64,000 bases of DNA from Papaver somniferum (Eukaryota; Streptophyta; Magnoliopsida; Ranunculales; Papaveraceae), in NCBI RefSeq assembly GCF_003573695.1, contig NC_039362.1, positions 116,539,120 to 116,603,119 of the forward strand, given 5' to 3'. This document shows positions 44,576 to 55,668 of this stretch, in pieces (positions within the stretch are counted from its first letter, which is position 1; every line of letters starts with the position of its first letter). The notes beneath the pieces were generated by a model. The model saw only the letters and a program-made list of their open reading frames with translations, was not told where the DNA came from and did no database searches. The translations under genes and the position numbers were made by a program.

Positions 44576-45577
44576 ATCTCCCTATTTTTCAATTTTAGTG
44601 ACAAAACTCTTACATCATATGGATAAACAAATTACAAAAATTCATTATACACATACGCTTGATTCCAAGTTCAACAACACAAAACATGCATTAAATTCAA
44701 TCCTTAAATGCCGCTGCTGACATTATAATAACAAAGTTAATACTCCCCCTAAAGGTAAGATAGGTATATTTTCAATCCGCACGTCTTTGTTATTTCCATG
44801 TAGTTCCTCATAACTACATATCATATGGTATGTGACTCCCCCTTAGTCTATGCTTTCACTCTTTTCGTTAGAATAAACGTTTTAGCACAAATGTCCTTTC
44901 CCTTAGTGATACCAACTCACAACAAGTCAATATCACTTGTTTACTCCATATATTTCTCCCCCTTTTTGTCAAAAATGACAAAGAAACGAAAAAATAAAGG
45001 ACAAACCGAAAGGATCTTACAAATCTCACAAAAAGAGTTTGCAAACCTACAAGAGTTGAGCACGAGGGTTTTACACACCATTTTAGATAACCAATATCAA
45101 AACCGAAACTACAAGTAATTTGGTTTTAACATGTTATCTAGGAAACAATTTCCCAAAGCAATTTTCCCTAATAGTTTAGCACATCAAAAATCAACTAAGC
45201 ACCTTAGTTCTTTTGTTAAACAGATTATATAAATACAATCGCTTGTTCGATAAGACCAAAATAAAGATCAGAATTAACTTTATTTTTCTCATCAGACTGT
45301 AATTATTCTCAAAAATAACTTAGACCTTTCACTTTTAAACAAGACAAATACTAGGTTAGTTAACTAGTAATTCTTGTTAAGGCATTCGGTTAGACTTGAA
45401 TAACCGAAACCTTCTTGTTTTTCAAGATTTTCAACTTGAACCTTCATATCAGCAAGATCAACTTTTGTATCCTCAATTTTATCTTTGAGCTAATCTTGTT
45501 TTCGAACCGTCATTATGAGATTGGTTCTCAGTTCTTCAAAATTTTGAATATAGTGTGAATCATACTATCAGAACGAT

Positions 45578-45781
45578 TCACTTGGTTTCGGTTGGATTTT
45601 GAAGGTTGTATGCCAACATACAAGACTCATTTTGAGATCCGATTGAACTATCAGGATCATAATCAGACATAAATTTTGAGAAGTTTTTCTTCCTCCTTTT
45701 TGTATTGATTCCTTGACAATCCTTAACCTTTTGAGCTTCCTTCTTATTAGCCTTTGTAACAGTGCGAGTTATTGGAGGCAT
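45578..45781 (-). pseudogene. ORF2 of element F, broken
   Basis: This is the same protein as in D (MPPITRTVTKANKKEAQ). One base is missing near 45575 relative to D, so the frame ends early. The downstream sequence keeps the sense codon where D has a stop. Confidence 0.55.
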
Positions 45782-46569
45782 GCTCGGTTATTTAAAAGAG
45801 ATTACTCTGGGTTTCAAAATACAGGAAAGAGATTATTTTCCAGTAAGACACAAAGTTTCGGACCTGAAAAACTTGTGGAATACCAAAAATATACACATAA
45901 TATATTTTGTTTCCATTGTCTGAATCTTCCCAAGCTGGAAGGTTTATTTAGAATTCGAAAAACTAAAATAAAACCTATTTTTGGAAGATCATGATAAACA
46001 TGAACACTTTTTAGACAAACATGGATCCACAGTCATCTATAAAATGTCACATAATTTTCTGATAAACAATCACACAAAGGTGTGCTCCTTTTTATTGTGC
46101 TTTTCTCATCCATAATTAAGAGCATTGAAGAGGATGATAGTGCACAGTTTCGATACAACTAAGTTGTATTGGAGTAAGCTTTTTCTAGCTTACAACGAGT
46201 ATCAGAACCAAGTTCATGTTTCTCCTTGGGAATTTCTGCCCAAAATATCTTCTCCCAAGATAATGATCTTTTCTAACTTTAGAGATATGATCATGTGGAG
46301 AAGATGTGAGAGTTTTCAGGGATAGTTAAATCTCTCTTAATTCTATCAATGAGATTTTCATAAGATTTTCTCATTCTAAGGATTTCCTTATGATGCACAT
46401 CAGTAAGATTGTCTGAAACAATTATCGAGAATTCCTGATTGTTTCTTTTGGCAGAGATTCTTTCTTTCCCTTTCTTCTGGAGTCGTTCTTCATCAAAACT
46501 AGAATTGTTTCGATATGAGTGAGGAGGAAACTTTTTCCAGAAGTGAGTGTCAACTCTTTCCTCTGATTA

Positions 46570-47292
46570 CTTTGAGTTGATCTTATCGGGTAGTGGTATG
46601 ATCTGTCTTTCTACTGAGGAATGGTCTTTCAGTTTTTAAGACAAGAAACGTCTTTCAATATTTTTACCACCGTATGTTGAAAAAGTATAAGTTTCCTGTC
46701 AAGTGACTGAAAGTTGTATTCCTTAAGATCACTTACACGGAATCGGTTCAAAGTTTCCTTTGGACAAGATTTCATTTGATCATCAGTAGATATAGAAGAT
46801 GGTTTCTTATCCTTTTTTGTCTTGATGTAGTTACGAAACTACCATCATCTTGATCTGTTTCAGATGTGACCAAACCGTTTTTATCACAATCTGTAAAAGT
46901 CGAGCAAGGACTTTTAGTTTCCTCAATATTAGAATAAATCACAACATCATCATTAGTCAGAGTCATAGGATGTGTCTCTTTATCTTGAGTAAAAGATTTA
47001 CCAAGAGCTTCTAATTTGACAGATAGATCCATATTCTCTTTGGCTAGAATATTCAGTTGAATGTCTTTATCTCTGATCTCCTGTTTAAGAAGATTTGACT
47101 CTGTCTTTAATATTATCACTTTAATAGATAGAGATTTTATAGGCTTTTGGAGTTTTACCAACTCTTTATCATCATCTTCTTTTCCATCAGAGGACGACAC
47201 AGATGTTTTCCTGGAGCATGAGTTAACGAGGTGATAACTTCTTCAACTTTTGAGTATTCATACTCTTGCATAACGTTAACTGAATCATACAT
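46570..47292 (-). pseudogene. Gag-position ORF1 of element F, broken
   Basis: The ATG at 47292 starts the counterpart of the D ORF1. A 7-base deletion near 47210 (Ser-rich region) and a 1-base deletion near 46833 shift the frame. The open piece 47200-46772 keeps the coiled coil and has a Lys codon where D has a stop. Confidence 0.6.
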
Positions 47293-47357
47293 AGATTCAA
47301 TTTCTTATAGGTTGGATCGCACCAAACACAGATTGTTAGATCTTTTCGTGTTTGCCT

Positions 47358-47369
47358 GCTCTGATACCA
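47358..47369 (-). other. Primer-binding site of element F (initiator tRNA-Met)
   Basis: The minus strand reads TGGTATCAGAGC, two bases from the LTR end. Confidence 0.9.
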
Positions 47370-47371
47370 AT

Positions 47372-48566
47372 TGAAAACATGAGGGTACCCAAATATACCT
47401 CAATCTAAAACTTTTCCACCTAAAAGTCTTTTTCCGAAAGTGATTATCTATAGACTGAGTCTAGACAATACAAATAATCGGTTCACACTTCGTGTGATCG
47501 TCTATGAATACGAGATCGAGACAATACAACAATGAAGTATGTTTACTTGATAATAGGTTCGGACTTAACCAAACTCTAGGGGTTGTCTATCAAGTAAAAT
47601 AGGAATTAACGTTTGTGTATTTACTTCTAATTATAATAAAAACAATTATAATGGCGGAAATAGAAAAGTAAAAGCGGACTGGAGTGAGACCAAACCCCGG
47701 GACCTAATCCAGAATTGAATACTCTCAGAATTAAGCCGCTATACAAAATCGAACCAACTTCGTATGGTTGAGACCAAACAACTAAACCTATAGTTCACCT
47801 TGTATTTGGATTTTGTTAACGAGACGGTTCACGGACTGGGTTTTTGGACTGGTACTCACGCAACTATTTTGTCAACTTCAGCAGAATTTCTCGGGATGAG
47901 AAGTTCGGCAGTTCGCGGACTTGGCAACAAGCCATTCTTCCGGTTTCTCTTGATCAACAAAGTTCGCAAACTTTGGTTCAAGGAATAAGACTTATACATA
48001 AATGTGTTTCTAAAACAATGCTTATGTCCATCATTGGTTATGTAATCTAAACTCTCATTTCAATCATTGAAACATTCTTAGAGGACGTTATACAGTTGTT
48101 ACACCATTTCTCGTCAAAGCAAATTTCAAAGTGATTGAAACATATCATGACTTTCGTCACTAGGTAAAGATAAACTTGGTCGAAGCAAAAAGCTTACCAA
48201 CACATATTTCGAGATATAGAAAGGCGAGGTATACTCGGCTCGAAATACCAAATGCGTATAGTCTAAGTCTATATATATATCATACGACTTTTTGTCTCAA
48301 GAAGTAGAAGATAGAGTAGATAGACTTTAGAGTGACAGATAAGTTCAAGTCTTCACATACCTTTTTGTCGAGAAGTTCCACCGGTTCCTTGAGTAGTTCT
48401 TCTACTTGTATGATGAATCGCCATGAAGTCCTTGAGCTCAACTACACTTTCTATCCGACTTAGCTATAATAGACTAGAATTCAAGACTTATAGTTTTGAT
48501 CACTAACATTGACAAACATGCTTGAGATAGCAACGCATGCGAGTTCGACCGAGAAATGCTCTAACA
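47372..48566 (-). repeat. Chimeric LTR (family ii 5' part + family i 3' part) between elements F and G
   Basis: 47372-~47815 is the 3' end of a family-i LTR. From there to 48566 the sequence is the 5' part of a family-ii LTR, including GTTCGCGGACT-type repeats (47825-47980). It is only 1195 bp long against 2.4-2.8 kb for its parents. The join lies next to GTTAACGAGA, and the conserved module near 47680 is rearranged (GCGGACTGGAGTGAGACC replaces most of it). It serves as the 5' LTR of F and the 3' LTR of G. Confidence 0.8.
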
Positions 48567-49405
48567 ATCTCCCCATTTTTCAATTTTAGGGACAAAACTA
48601 TCAATACATATGGAATTCCAAAATGATAAAGAAACTTAAGTATCTCTTATTCCACATGTCTAATCTTCAACATTCCTCGAAATATTCGTCACTTCCAAGT
48701 ACTTCAATGATCCCAAAGGTTGTAAACAATGAGAAAGCATCGGTCTTGATCATTGTTATACAGTGTCATGGTATTATTACACAACGTCAAAGTTCAATTG
48801 TATCACAACTTTAACAATAAGATATGACCATCAAGATATGACCATTAACCCCTCAAAAATTCCACAACCGCACACCCATCAAGATATGACCATTAAGCAC
48901 AAGTTCAAAAGAACTGTCCCCCGTTAGATGTCATTCCCGAAAGAACAACAAGAGCGACCTTAATTTCGAAAGAAAAGAAGGATTTTACTGGACACCAAAA
49001 ACCATAAGAATGATTTTTTATATCCAAAAAATCAATCAAATTAATCACAAGTACAACCCTTGGCTAATTTAATCGGTATACGCAATTAAATCAAATACAA
49101 AAAGTGATCAATTCAGTTGTTTGTTCGCAACCTTTTACACAGGTTCGTGGACGCCCAATTCTAAACCCTATAAAGAGTAGAATTGTCGATAATAACCATT
49201 TACTTTATTTAATAGACAAGAAACACAAACCTAAGAAAAAATATTTTTCTGAAGCCTGAGCAGTACACAATCTCATCTCTTTTGATCAGGCACATGAGAC
49301 AAGATTTACCAAACAACACAATTAATTTGTGCTGTGGTGAACAACAATTTGTCCACCATTTTCCTCTTGTGAGGAATACTCTGACTTCTGTCTATCAAAA
49401 CGATT

Positions 49406-50883
49406 TTACCATACCTTCTTCTCTAATGGTCTAATTTTGTCTTTGGAAACCAACTTCTTAGTCGAAGATAAAATCCTACATACCTCAACAGTCTTCTGGG
49501 CAAGTTTAAGCTTCATTGCCAATCGCTTTGCTCTTCGTTGAAGTTTGTTGGCGTGCCTCTCTTGATGCTTGTACTTGTAACATCTTGATAGTTTATGACC
49601 CTTTTGAGAACAAAACAAGCACGTCAAACTTGGATAGTATTCAGGCATCTATGGTGTGAACGCAGCTAGACACATAGTGGATCCTGAAACATTAAAACCA
49701 TCGTTTCCAAAGGATGGGTCAATTGATTCTTCCAGCTTGATTGGATTCTCCTATTTACCGAAACCATCAAGGTTGATATATGTATTGCTACAATTATCAA
49801 AATCAATGTTTTCACATAGAAGACCGACACTTGATTTCCTGTCTTCATCAGAATCATAGATCTCAGACATCTCATCAAGTGTTACAGAAAGACCTTTGTT
49901 CCCAGTGTATTTTCTACGATTTGGGCACTCGCTTGGAAAATGACCAAAACCTTTACACTTAAAGAAATGTGGCATATCCTCGTCATCAGCCTCGTCAGCA
50001 TCCCTTTTTTTAGGAGGGACGCGATTGTGAGGTTTATCTGACGACCTAGGTTTGTCTCTTGAAAACCGTTTACTTCTCTTCAATATAAGATCCCTAAACT
50101 ATCTTGTGATCAATGAGACTGATTTGTCAAGATCTTCATCCGAAAAATCATCCTCAAATTTATCATCCTCATAGACATAAACACTTTTACTTTTATCAAG
50201 TAATTTAGTGTTCCTCTGTGCTTTAAAGGCAACATCCTTTCCGATTTTGGATGTATGCTCATGATCAAAGATCTTTAGCTTTCCAACCAATGTATTTCTG
50301 GAAAGATTATCATGGTTATTTCCCTCAACGATCGCATGCTTCTTAGACCCGTATCTAGATGGAAGCGATCTGAGAATTTTCATCACAATGTCCTTTTCAG
50401 GAATAGTCTTACCCAATGCAAACGATGCATTAACAATCTCAGACACTTTGTGATTAAACTCATCAAATGTATCTTCATCTGCCATACGAAGGTTCTCCCA
50501 ATTGGAATTAAGGTTTTGAAGCCTAGCTTCCTTTTCACTGGAGTTACCTTCGAATACGGTTTCTAAGATATCCCAAGCATCTTTAGACCGAGTGCAATTA
50601 GACACATGGTGCTGAAGATTTGGGGTAATGGCATGTATGATAGAATTTAAACCGTCGAAATTTTGCTTTGCAACATTTATTTTAGAAGGGGTGTTTCACC
50701 AATAGGTTTGGGAACATTTACATCTCCAACTGCCACAACGGGAGCATTAGAGCCATCAACAACATATACCCATGATTGAAAATCACGTGCTTGAATAAAA
50801 TCTCGCGTAGAAATTTTCCACCATAAGTAATTAGAGCCATCGAAGATTGGTGGTACGTTAATAGAGATAGCACCTATGTCCAT
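49406..50883 (-). pseudogene. Gag of element G, broken copy of the H gag
   Basis: The ATG at 50883 opens MDIGAISINVPPIFDGSNYL, colinear with H gag. Frameshifts or stops near 50677, 50090 and 49750 divide it into four pieces (50883-50677, 50605-50099, 50083-49751, 49648-49406). In the first zinc knuckle the leading Cys is Phe (FFKCKGFGHFPSEC), so RNA binding there would be lost. The second knuckle (CLFCSQKGHKLSRC) is intact. Confidence 0.85.
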
Positions 50884-50935
50884 AGAGTCAAATCGCTACA
50901 AACACAGACTTGTAAGGTCTTAAACGTGTTTTCCT

Positions 50936-50947
50936 GCTCTGATACCA
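50936..50947 (-). other. Primer-binding site of element G (initiator tRNA-Met)
   Basis: The minus strand reads TGGTATCAGAGC, two bases from the LTR end. Confidence 0.9.
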
Positions 50948-50949
50948 AT

Positions 50950-53395
50950 TGAAAAAGCGGGGTTCTAACAACACCACCCAATATTTCTCTTAGCAATCTG
51001 TATGGACAAACTCGAATATACTTTTAAGAGAATCAACAAGACTCAATCAATTAAAAGTATATCAACGAGTTTATATCTCTCTCTTGATTTGATTTCCTCA
51101 AACAGAAACTGCGAATACTAATCAAATACAAGGAATAACTTGGATGGTACCAAAGACCAATATCCAAGTGTCAATCAATATCAATCAACAACCATTAGGT
51201 CGTATTCTCCAATTGATTGATCTAACACACAACCTGTATTATTTCAGTTATAAAGATAAAACAATATAATGCGGAAATTGAAATAACACAGACACCAGAA
51301 ATTTTGTTAACGAGGAAACCGCAAATGCAGAAAAACCTCAAGACCTAGTCCAGATTGAACACACACTGTATTAAACCCCTAAAGACACTAGCCTACTCCA
51401 AGCTAACTTCATACTGGACTGTAGTTGAACCCCAATCAGTCTCCCACTGATCCAAGGTAAAGTTGTACTCCCTACGCCTCTGATCCCAGCAGGATACTGC
51501 GCACTTGATTCCCTTAGATGATCTCACCCACAACTAAGAGTTGCTACGACCCAAAATCGCAGGTTTTGACAATAAACAAATTTGTCTCACACAGACAAGT
51601 CTATCAAAGAATCAATCTGTCTCCCACAGAAAAACCCTAAAGTTTTTGTTCCGTCTTTTGATAATAATCAAGGTGAACAGGAACCAATTAATAATCCGGT
51701 CTTATATTCCCGAAGAACAACCTATATTAATCAATCACCTCACAACAATCTTAATCGTATGGTAGCGAAACAAGATGTTGTGGAATCACAAATAATGAGA
51801 CGAAGATGTTTGTGATTACTTTTTATATCTTGCCTATCGGAGATATCAAATTTCAAGCCAATCAATCTGATTGTACTCGTACGATAGAAGATGCAAGATC
51901 AGATCACAGAACTATGATGAAAGTAGTATCGGTCTGGCTTCACAATCCTAATGAAGTCTTTAAGTCGTTAACCTGGTTTTAGAAGAAGAAAACCAAAGGT
52001 TAAAGGAGAACCGACTCTAGTAAGCAAACTAGTATCACACGTAAGGTCTGGGGATTAGTTTTGCACAATACTAGATGTCTCCTTTATATAGTCTTTCAAA
52101 TCATGGTTTTGCCTTGGTAACAAAGCAATCAATATTCACCGTTAGATAAAAACCTGATTTAGATTCAAGCTAATATTTCTCAACCGTTAGATCGAAAACT
52201 TAGCTTGTTATACACAAATGAACTGCACGCTTCTAGGTATGTTAACCGTACCCAAACGTGTACATTGTTGGTTCAACAATAGTTAACCGAAAGGTTATCC
52301 ATATGAGCATTTCATATCAACCATGTTCTTCTTCACCATAACTAGTTCAAATGACTCAAATGAACTAGTTAGAGAGTTGTTCAATTGCAAGGAAATCTTA
52401 TGTAACTACACAAGACACAATTGAAGCAAAGATGATTTGATTCACTTGAATCGGTTTATGAACTTTTATAGCCACGGTTTGCAAACTACATTCCTTAGTA
52501 TTTTTAAAGTTTAAGTTCAGAAATCATCTTTAGATATATAACCTTCTTAAGTTCGCACACTAGGTTCGCGGACTTAAGCAACCGGCAGAGTTTACAAACT
52601 TCAGCAGAAAATCTCGGCAAGAGACCTTCCGTCGGTTCGCAGAATGGGTTCGCGGACTGGTACTCACGCAACTAGTTTGTCAACTCCAGCAGAATTTCTC
52701 GGGATGAGAAGTTCGGGAGTTCGCGGACTGAGTTCGCGGACTTGGCAACAAGCCATTCTTCCGGTTTCTCTTGATCAACAAAGTTCGCAAACTTTGGTTC
52801 AAGGAATAAGACTTATACATAAATGTGTTTCCACAACAATGCTCATGTTCATCATTGGTTATGTAATCTAAACTCTCATTTCAATCATTGAAACATTCTT
52901 AGAGGACGTTATACAGTTGTTACACCATTTCTCATCAAAGCAAATTTCAAAGTGATTGAAACATATCATGACTTTCGTCACTAGGTAAAGATAAACTTGG
53001 TCGAAGCGAAAATCTTACCAACACATATTTCGAGATATAGAAAGGCGAGGTATACTCGGCTCGAAATACCAAATGCGTATAATCTAAGTCTATATATATA
53101 GCATACGACTTTTTGTCTCAAGAAGTAGGAAATAGGGTAGATAGACTTTTGAGTGACAGATAAGTTCAAGTCTTCGCATACCTTTTTGTCGAGAAGTTCC
53201 ACCGTTTCCTTGAGTAGTTCTTCTACTTGTATGATGAATCGCCATGAAGTCCTTGAGCTCAACTACACTTTCGATCCTAGTCCGAGACTTATCTATAATA
53301 GACTAGAAATCAAGACTTATAGTTTTGATCACTAACATTGACAAACATGCTTGAGATAGCAACGCATGCGAGTTCGACCGAGCAATGCTCTAACA
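50950..53395 (-). repeat. Family-ii LTR shared by elements G (5' LTR) and H (3' LTR)
   Basis: This 2446-bp LTR runs from TGTTAGAGCATTGCTCGG (53395) to ..CCCCGCTTTTTCA (50950). The conserved module at 51301-51360 reads AACCTCAAGACC where others have AACCCCGGGACC. A TATA box (TATATAAAGGAGAC) lies at 52078-52091 and the GTTCGCGGACT block at 52550-52795. The G primer site and the H polypurine tract flank it. Confidence 0.9.
52550..52795 (-). repeat. GTTCGCGGACT minisatellite in the G/H LTR
   Basis: About eight copies of (A)GTTCGCGGACT or GTTCGCAAACT are spaced by AACTCCAGCAGAATTTCTCG-like segments. Confidence 0.75.
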
Positions 53396-55010
53396 ATCTC
53401 CCCCTTTGTCAATTTTTGGGACAAAACTATGAATACATATGGAATACAAAAAAGATAAAGAAACTTAAGTAGCTCATATTCCACATGTCTAATCTTCAAC
53501 ATTCCTCGAAATATTCGTCACTTCGAAATACTTCAATGATCCCAAAGTTTGTAAGTTTAGCATCACCGCAATTGAAGATCCGTAGCTATAATAATGAGAA
53601 AGCATCGGTCTCGATCATTGTTATATAGTGTCATAGTATTATTACACAGCGTCAAAGTTCAATTGTACCACAACTTTAACAATAATACTATGGTGATATG
53701 TATCACTCCCCCTTAGTCAATACTCCATCTCACATGGAAACCACTCCGCCTTACATAATGACCCGAAGACCATATGTATTTGTAGTGTGAACTACATATT
53801 AATTCTCCCCCTTTTTGTCAATAAAATTGGCAAAGGTACAAGAACGGGATCATAATGAAATTTCCGTAAGAGACATTTCATGACTAAAAAGAAAGAACAC
53901 ACACCATCTTATTTAGATGCAATCATATAGCCGAAGATAATAGCATTCATCAAGGAGTTTAAAGATACAAGATAACCCCTCAAAAATTCCACAACCGCAA
54001 ACCCCTCAATATATGACCATTAAGCACAAGTTCAAAAGAACTCTCCCCCGTTAGATGTCATTCCCGAATGAACAACAAGAGCGACCTTAATTTCGAAAGA
54101 AAAGAAGGATTTTATTGGACACCAAAAACCATAAGAATGATTTTTTATATCCAAAAACTCAATCAAATTAATCACAAGTACAACCCGTGACTAATTTAAT
54201 CGGTATATGCAATCAAATCAAACACAACAAGTGATCAATTCAGTTGTTTGTGCTCAACATAAGAAAACTCATGGAGACACAAAAATACTCAACTAGATTA
54301 ATTACAATAGAACCCATAATTAATCTTATTGGAATACACAACCAAACTAATTGCGAAAGTAATTAATTTAATTTTCAATTGTTTTGCTCGACATAAGAAA
54401 ACTTACGGAGCAATAACTAAATAACTAAACAAGATGATTAATTTAGTTCAAAATTCTCAATATAAAATACCTTACGGAACAACCAACAAAGCTAATAAAA
54501 AATAATCAACTTGGTTGTATCGTGCTCAACATAAGACACGTTACGAAGCCTCACAGTAATACATACGAATATGGATCAGGGATGATCAATACTGCGGAAT
54601 ACACAAGGATTCATTCTATCTTGAATCATTATTTGCATAAAAACAATAATAGACATATCCTTGAAAACAAAAGATTTTAACCTATCTTCCATCAACATAA
54701 TTGATAATATAGGCTTAACTTTTGTATTTTTCAAAAGTCCATTCATCCTTTTACCAGTACGTGAATACTGAACACGAACGACTTTACTTTTGACAAAGTA
54801 TGGGACCTTCAAGTTCACGGACGCAAACATACATATCCCATAAAAAGTTGCAATATCACAAATCATAAAGATTAATACTGCAAAAACATCATCCTCCAAA
54901 TATTTTTAGAATTTAAAACCAATAAACCTAAAAAATAATACAAGAAGATGAAAAATAATAGCTATGTGTAGTCACAATCATTGTTATTCAATCACTAGTT
55001 ATTCTTCCAA

Positions 55011-55398
55011 CTAAACCAAAAAGAAGACATACGAGGTAACAATGTCTTTGAGAAATTCTTTATCATTCCCGAACTCCTTGTCGTCAACAGCCGTTGGAAT
55101 ATAAGGTTCGTGGAGGAAGGAGTCAATACCAACAAACCGTCTTGGAAGATGATGTCGAACCAGGGCTTTCTGAATTTCCAAAGATCTTAAAACACAAGCC
55201 TTTATTTCACTAATCTCCTTTCTTAGTTCCTTCAACTCATCAAGAACATCGGAAAACTTCTGAGAGTTAGAAGGAACATCCCTTGGCTTTCTTGTATTTC
55301 TCCTTTTTCTTTTCAGGGAAGGAGTTACTCGAGATTTCTATTTTTCCTTGATTGATGGCTTAACAATCATGTTGACATCTTTTCCATCCAAAGACATG
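55011..55398 (-). pseudogene. ORF2 of element H (basic, one amber stop)
   Basis: The ATG at 55398 opens MSLDGKDVNMIVKPSIKEK, then TAG at codon 20. The frame then stays open to 55011. It contains a strongly basic patch (LKRKRRNTRKPR) that could be a nuclear localisation or nucleic-acid-binding segment and a helical ELRKEISEIKACVLRSLEIQ. It occupies the same place as ORF2 of element D. The family is unknown. Confidence 0.5.
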
Positions 55399-55668
55399 AT
55401 GCTTGGAGAACAGTTATAAACAACTGGTTTTTGTGAGTGGAATTCACAATCACAACAAACAGTCTTAAGATATAAAGGATATCAGAGAGGAAAAAGGAAT
55501 GTAGGGTTCGCAACCTTTTACACAGGTTCGTGGACGCCCAATTCTAAACCCTATAAAGAGTAGAATTGTCGATAATAACCCTTTACTTTATTTGATAGAC
55601 AAGAAACACAAACCTAAGAAAAAAACTTTTTCTGAAGCCTGAGCAGTACACAATCTCATCTCTTTTGA

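Larger units (their letters stand above)
44576..47371 (-). mobile_element. Element F interior: deleted sister of element D
   Basis: The interior is nearly identical to D (37845-41739) but about 1.1 kb shorter. At 45410 the sequence jumps from the D position ~38692 to ~39768, with CTTC shared at the junction. It has its own initiator-Met primer site (47358-47369). It is bounded by the shared family-i LTR on the left and a chimeric LTR on the right. Confidence 0.85.
48567..50949 (-). mobile_element. Element G interior: deleted sister of element H (copia family ii)
   Basis: The minus-strand interior has a polypurine-like GGGGAGATTG at the left, a broken gag and an initiator-Met primer site at 50936-50947. 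Relative to H it lacks about 1.27 kb around 49125, which removes ORF2, and a further few hundred bases near 48820. The non-coding left part (48567-49405) holds no ORF of note. Confidence 0.85.

Noticed and set aside
44825..45118. 97-codon plus-strand frame (MTKKRKNKGQTERI part) in element F
   Set aside because: The D copy of the same sequence has a stop in it, and it lies antisense to the element in the region before the polypurine tract. Probably chance.
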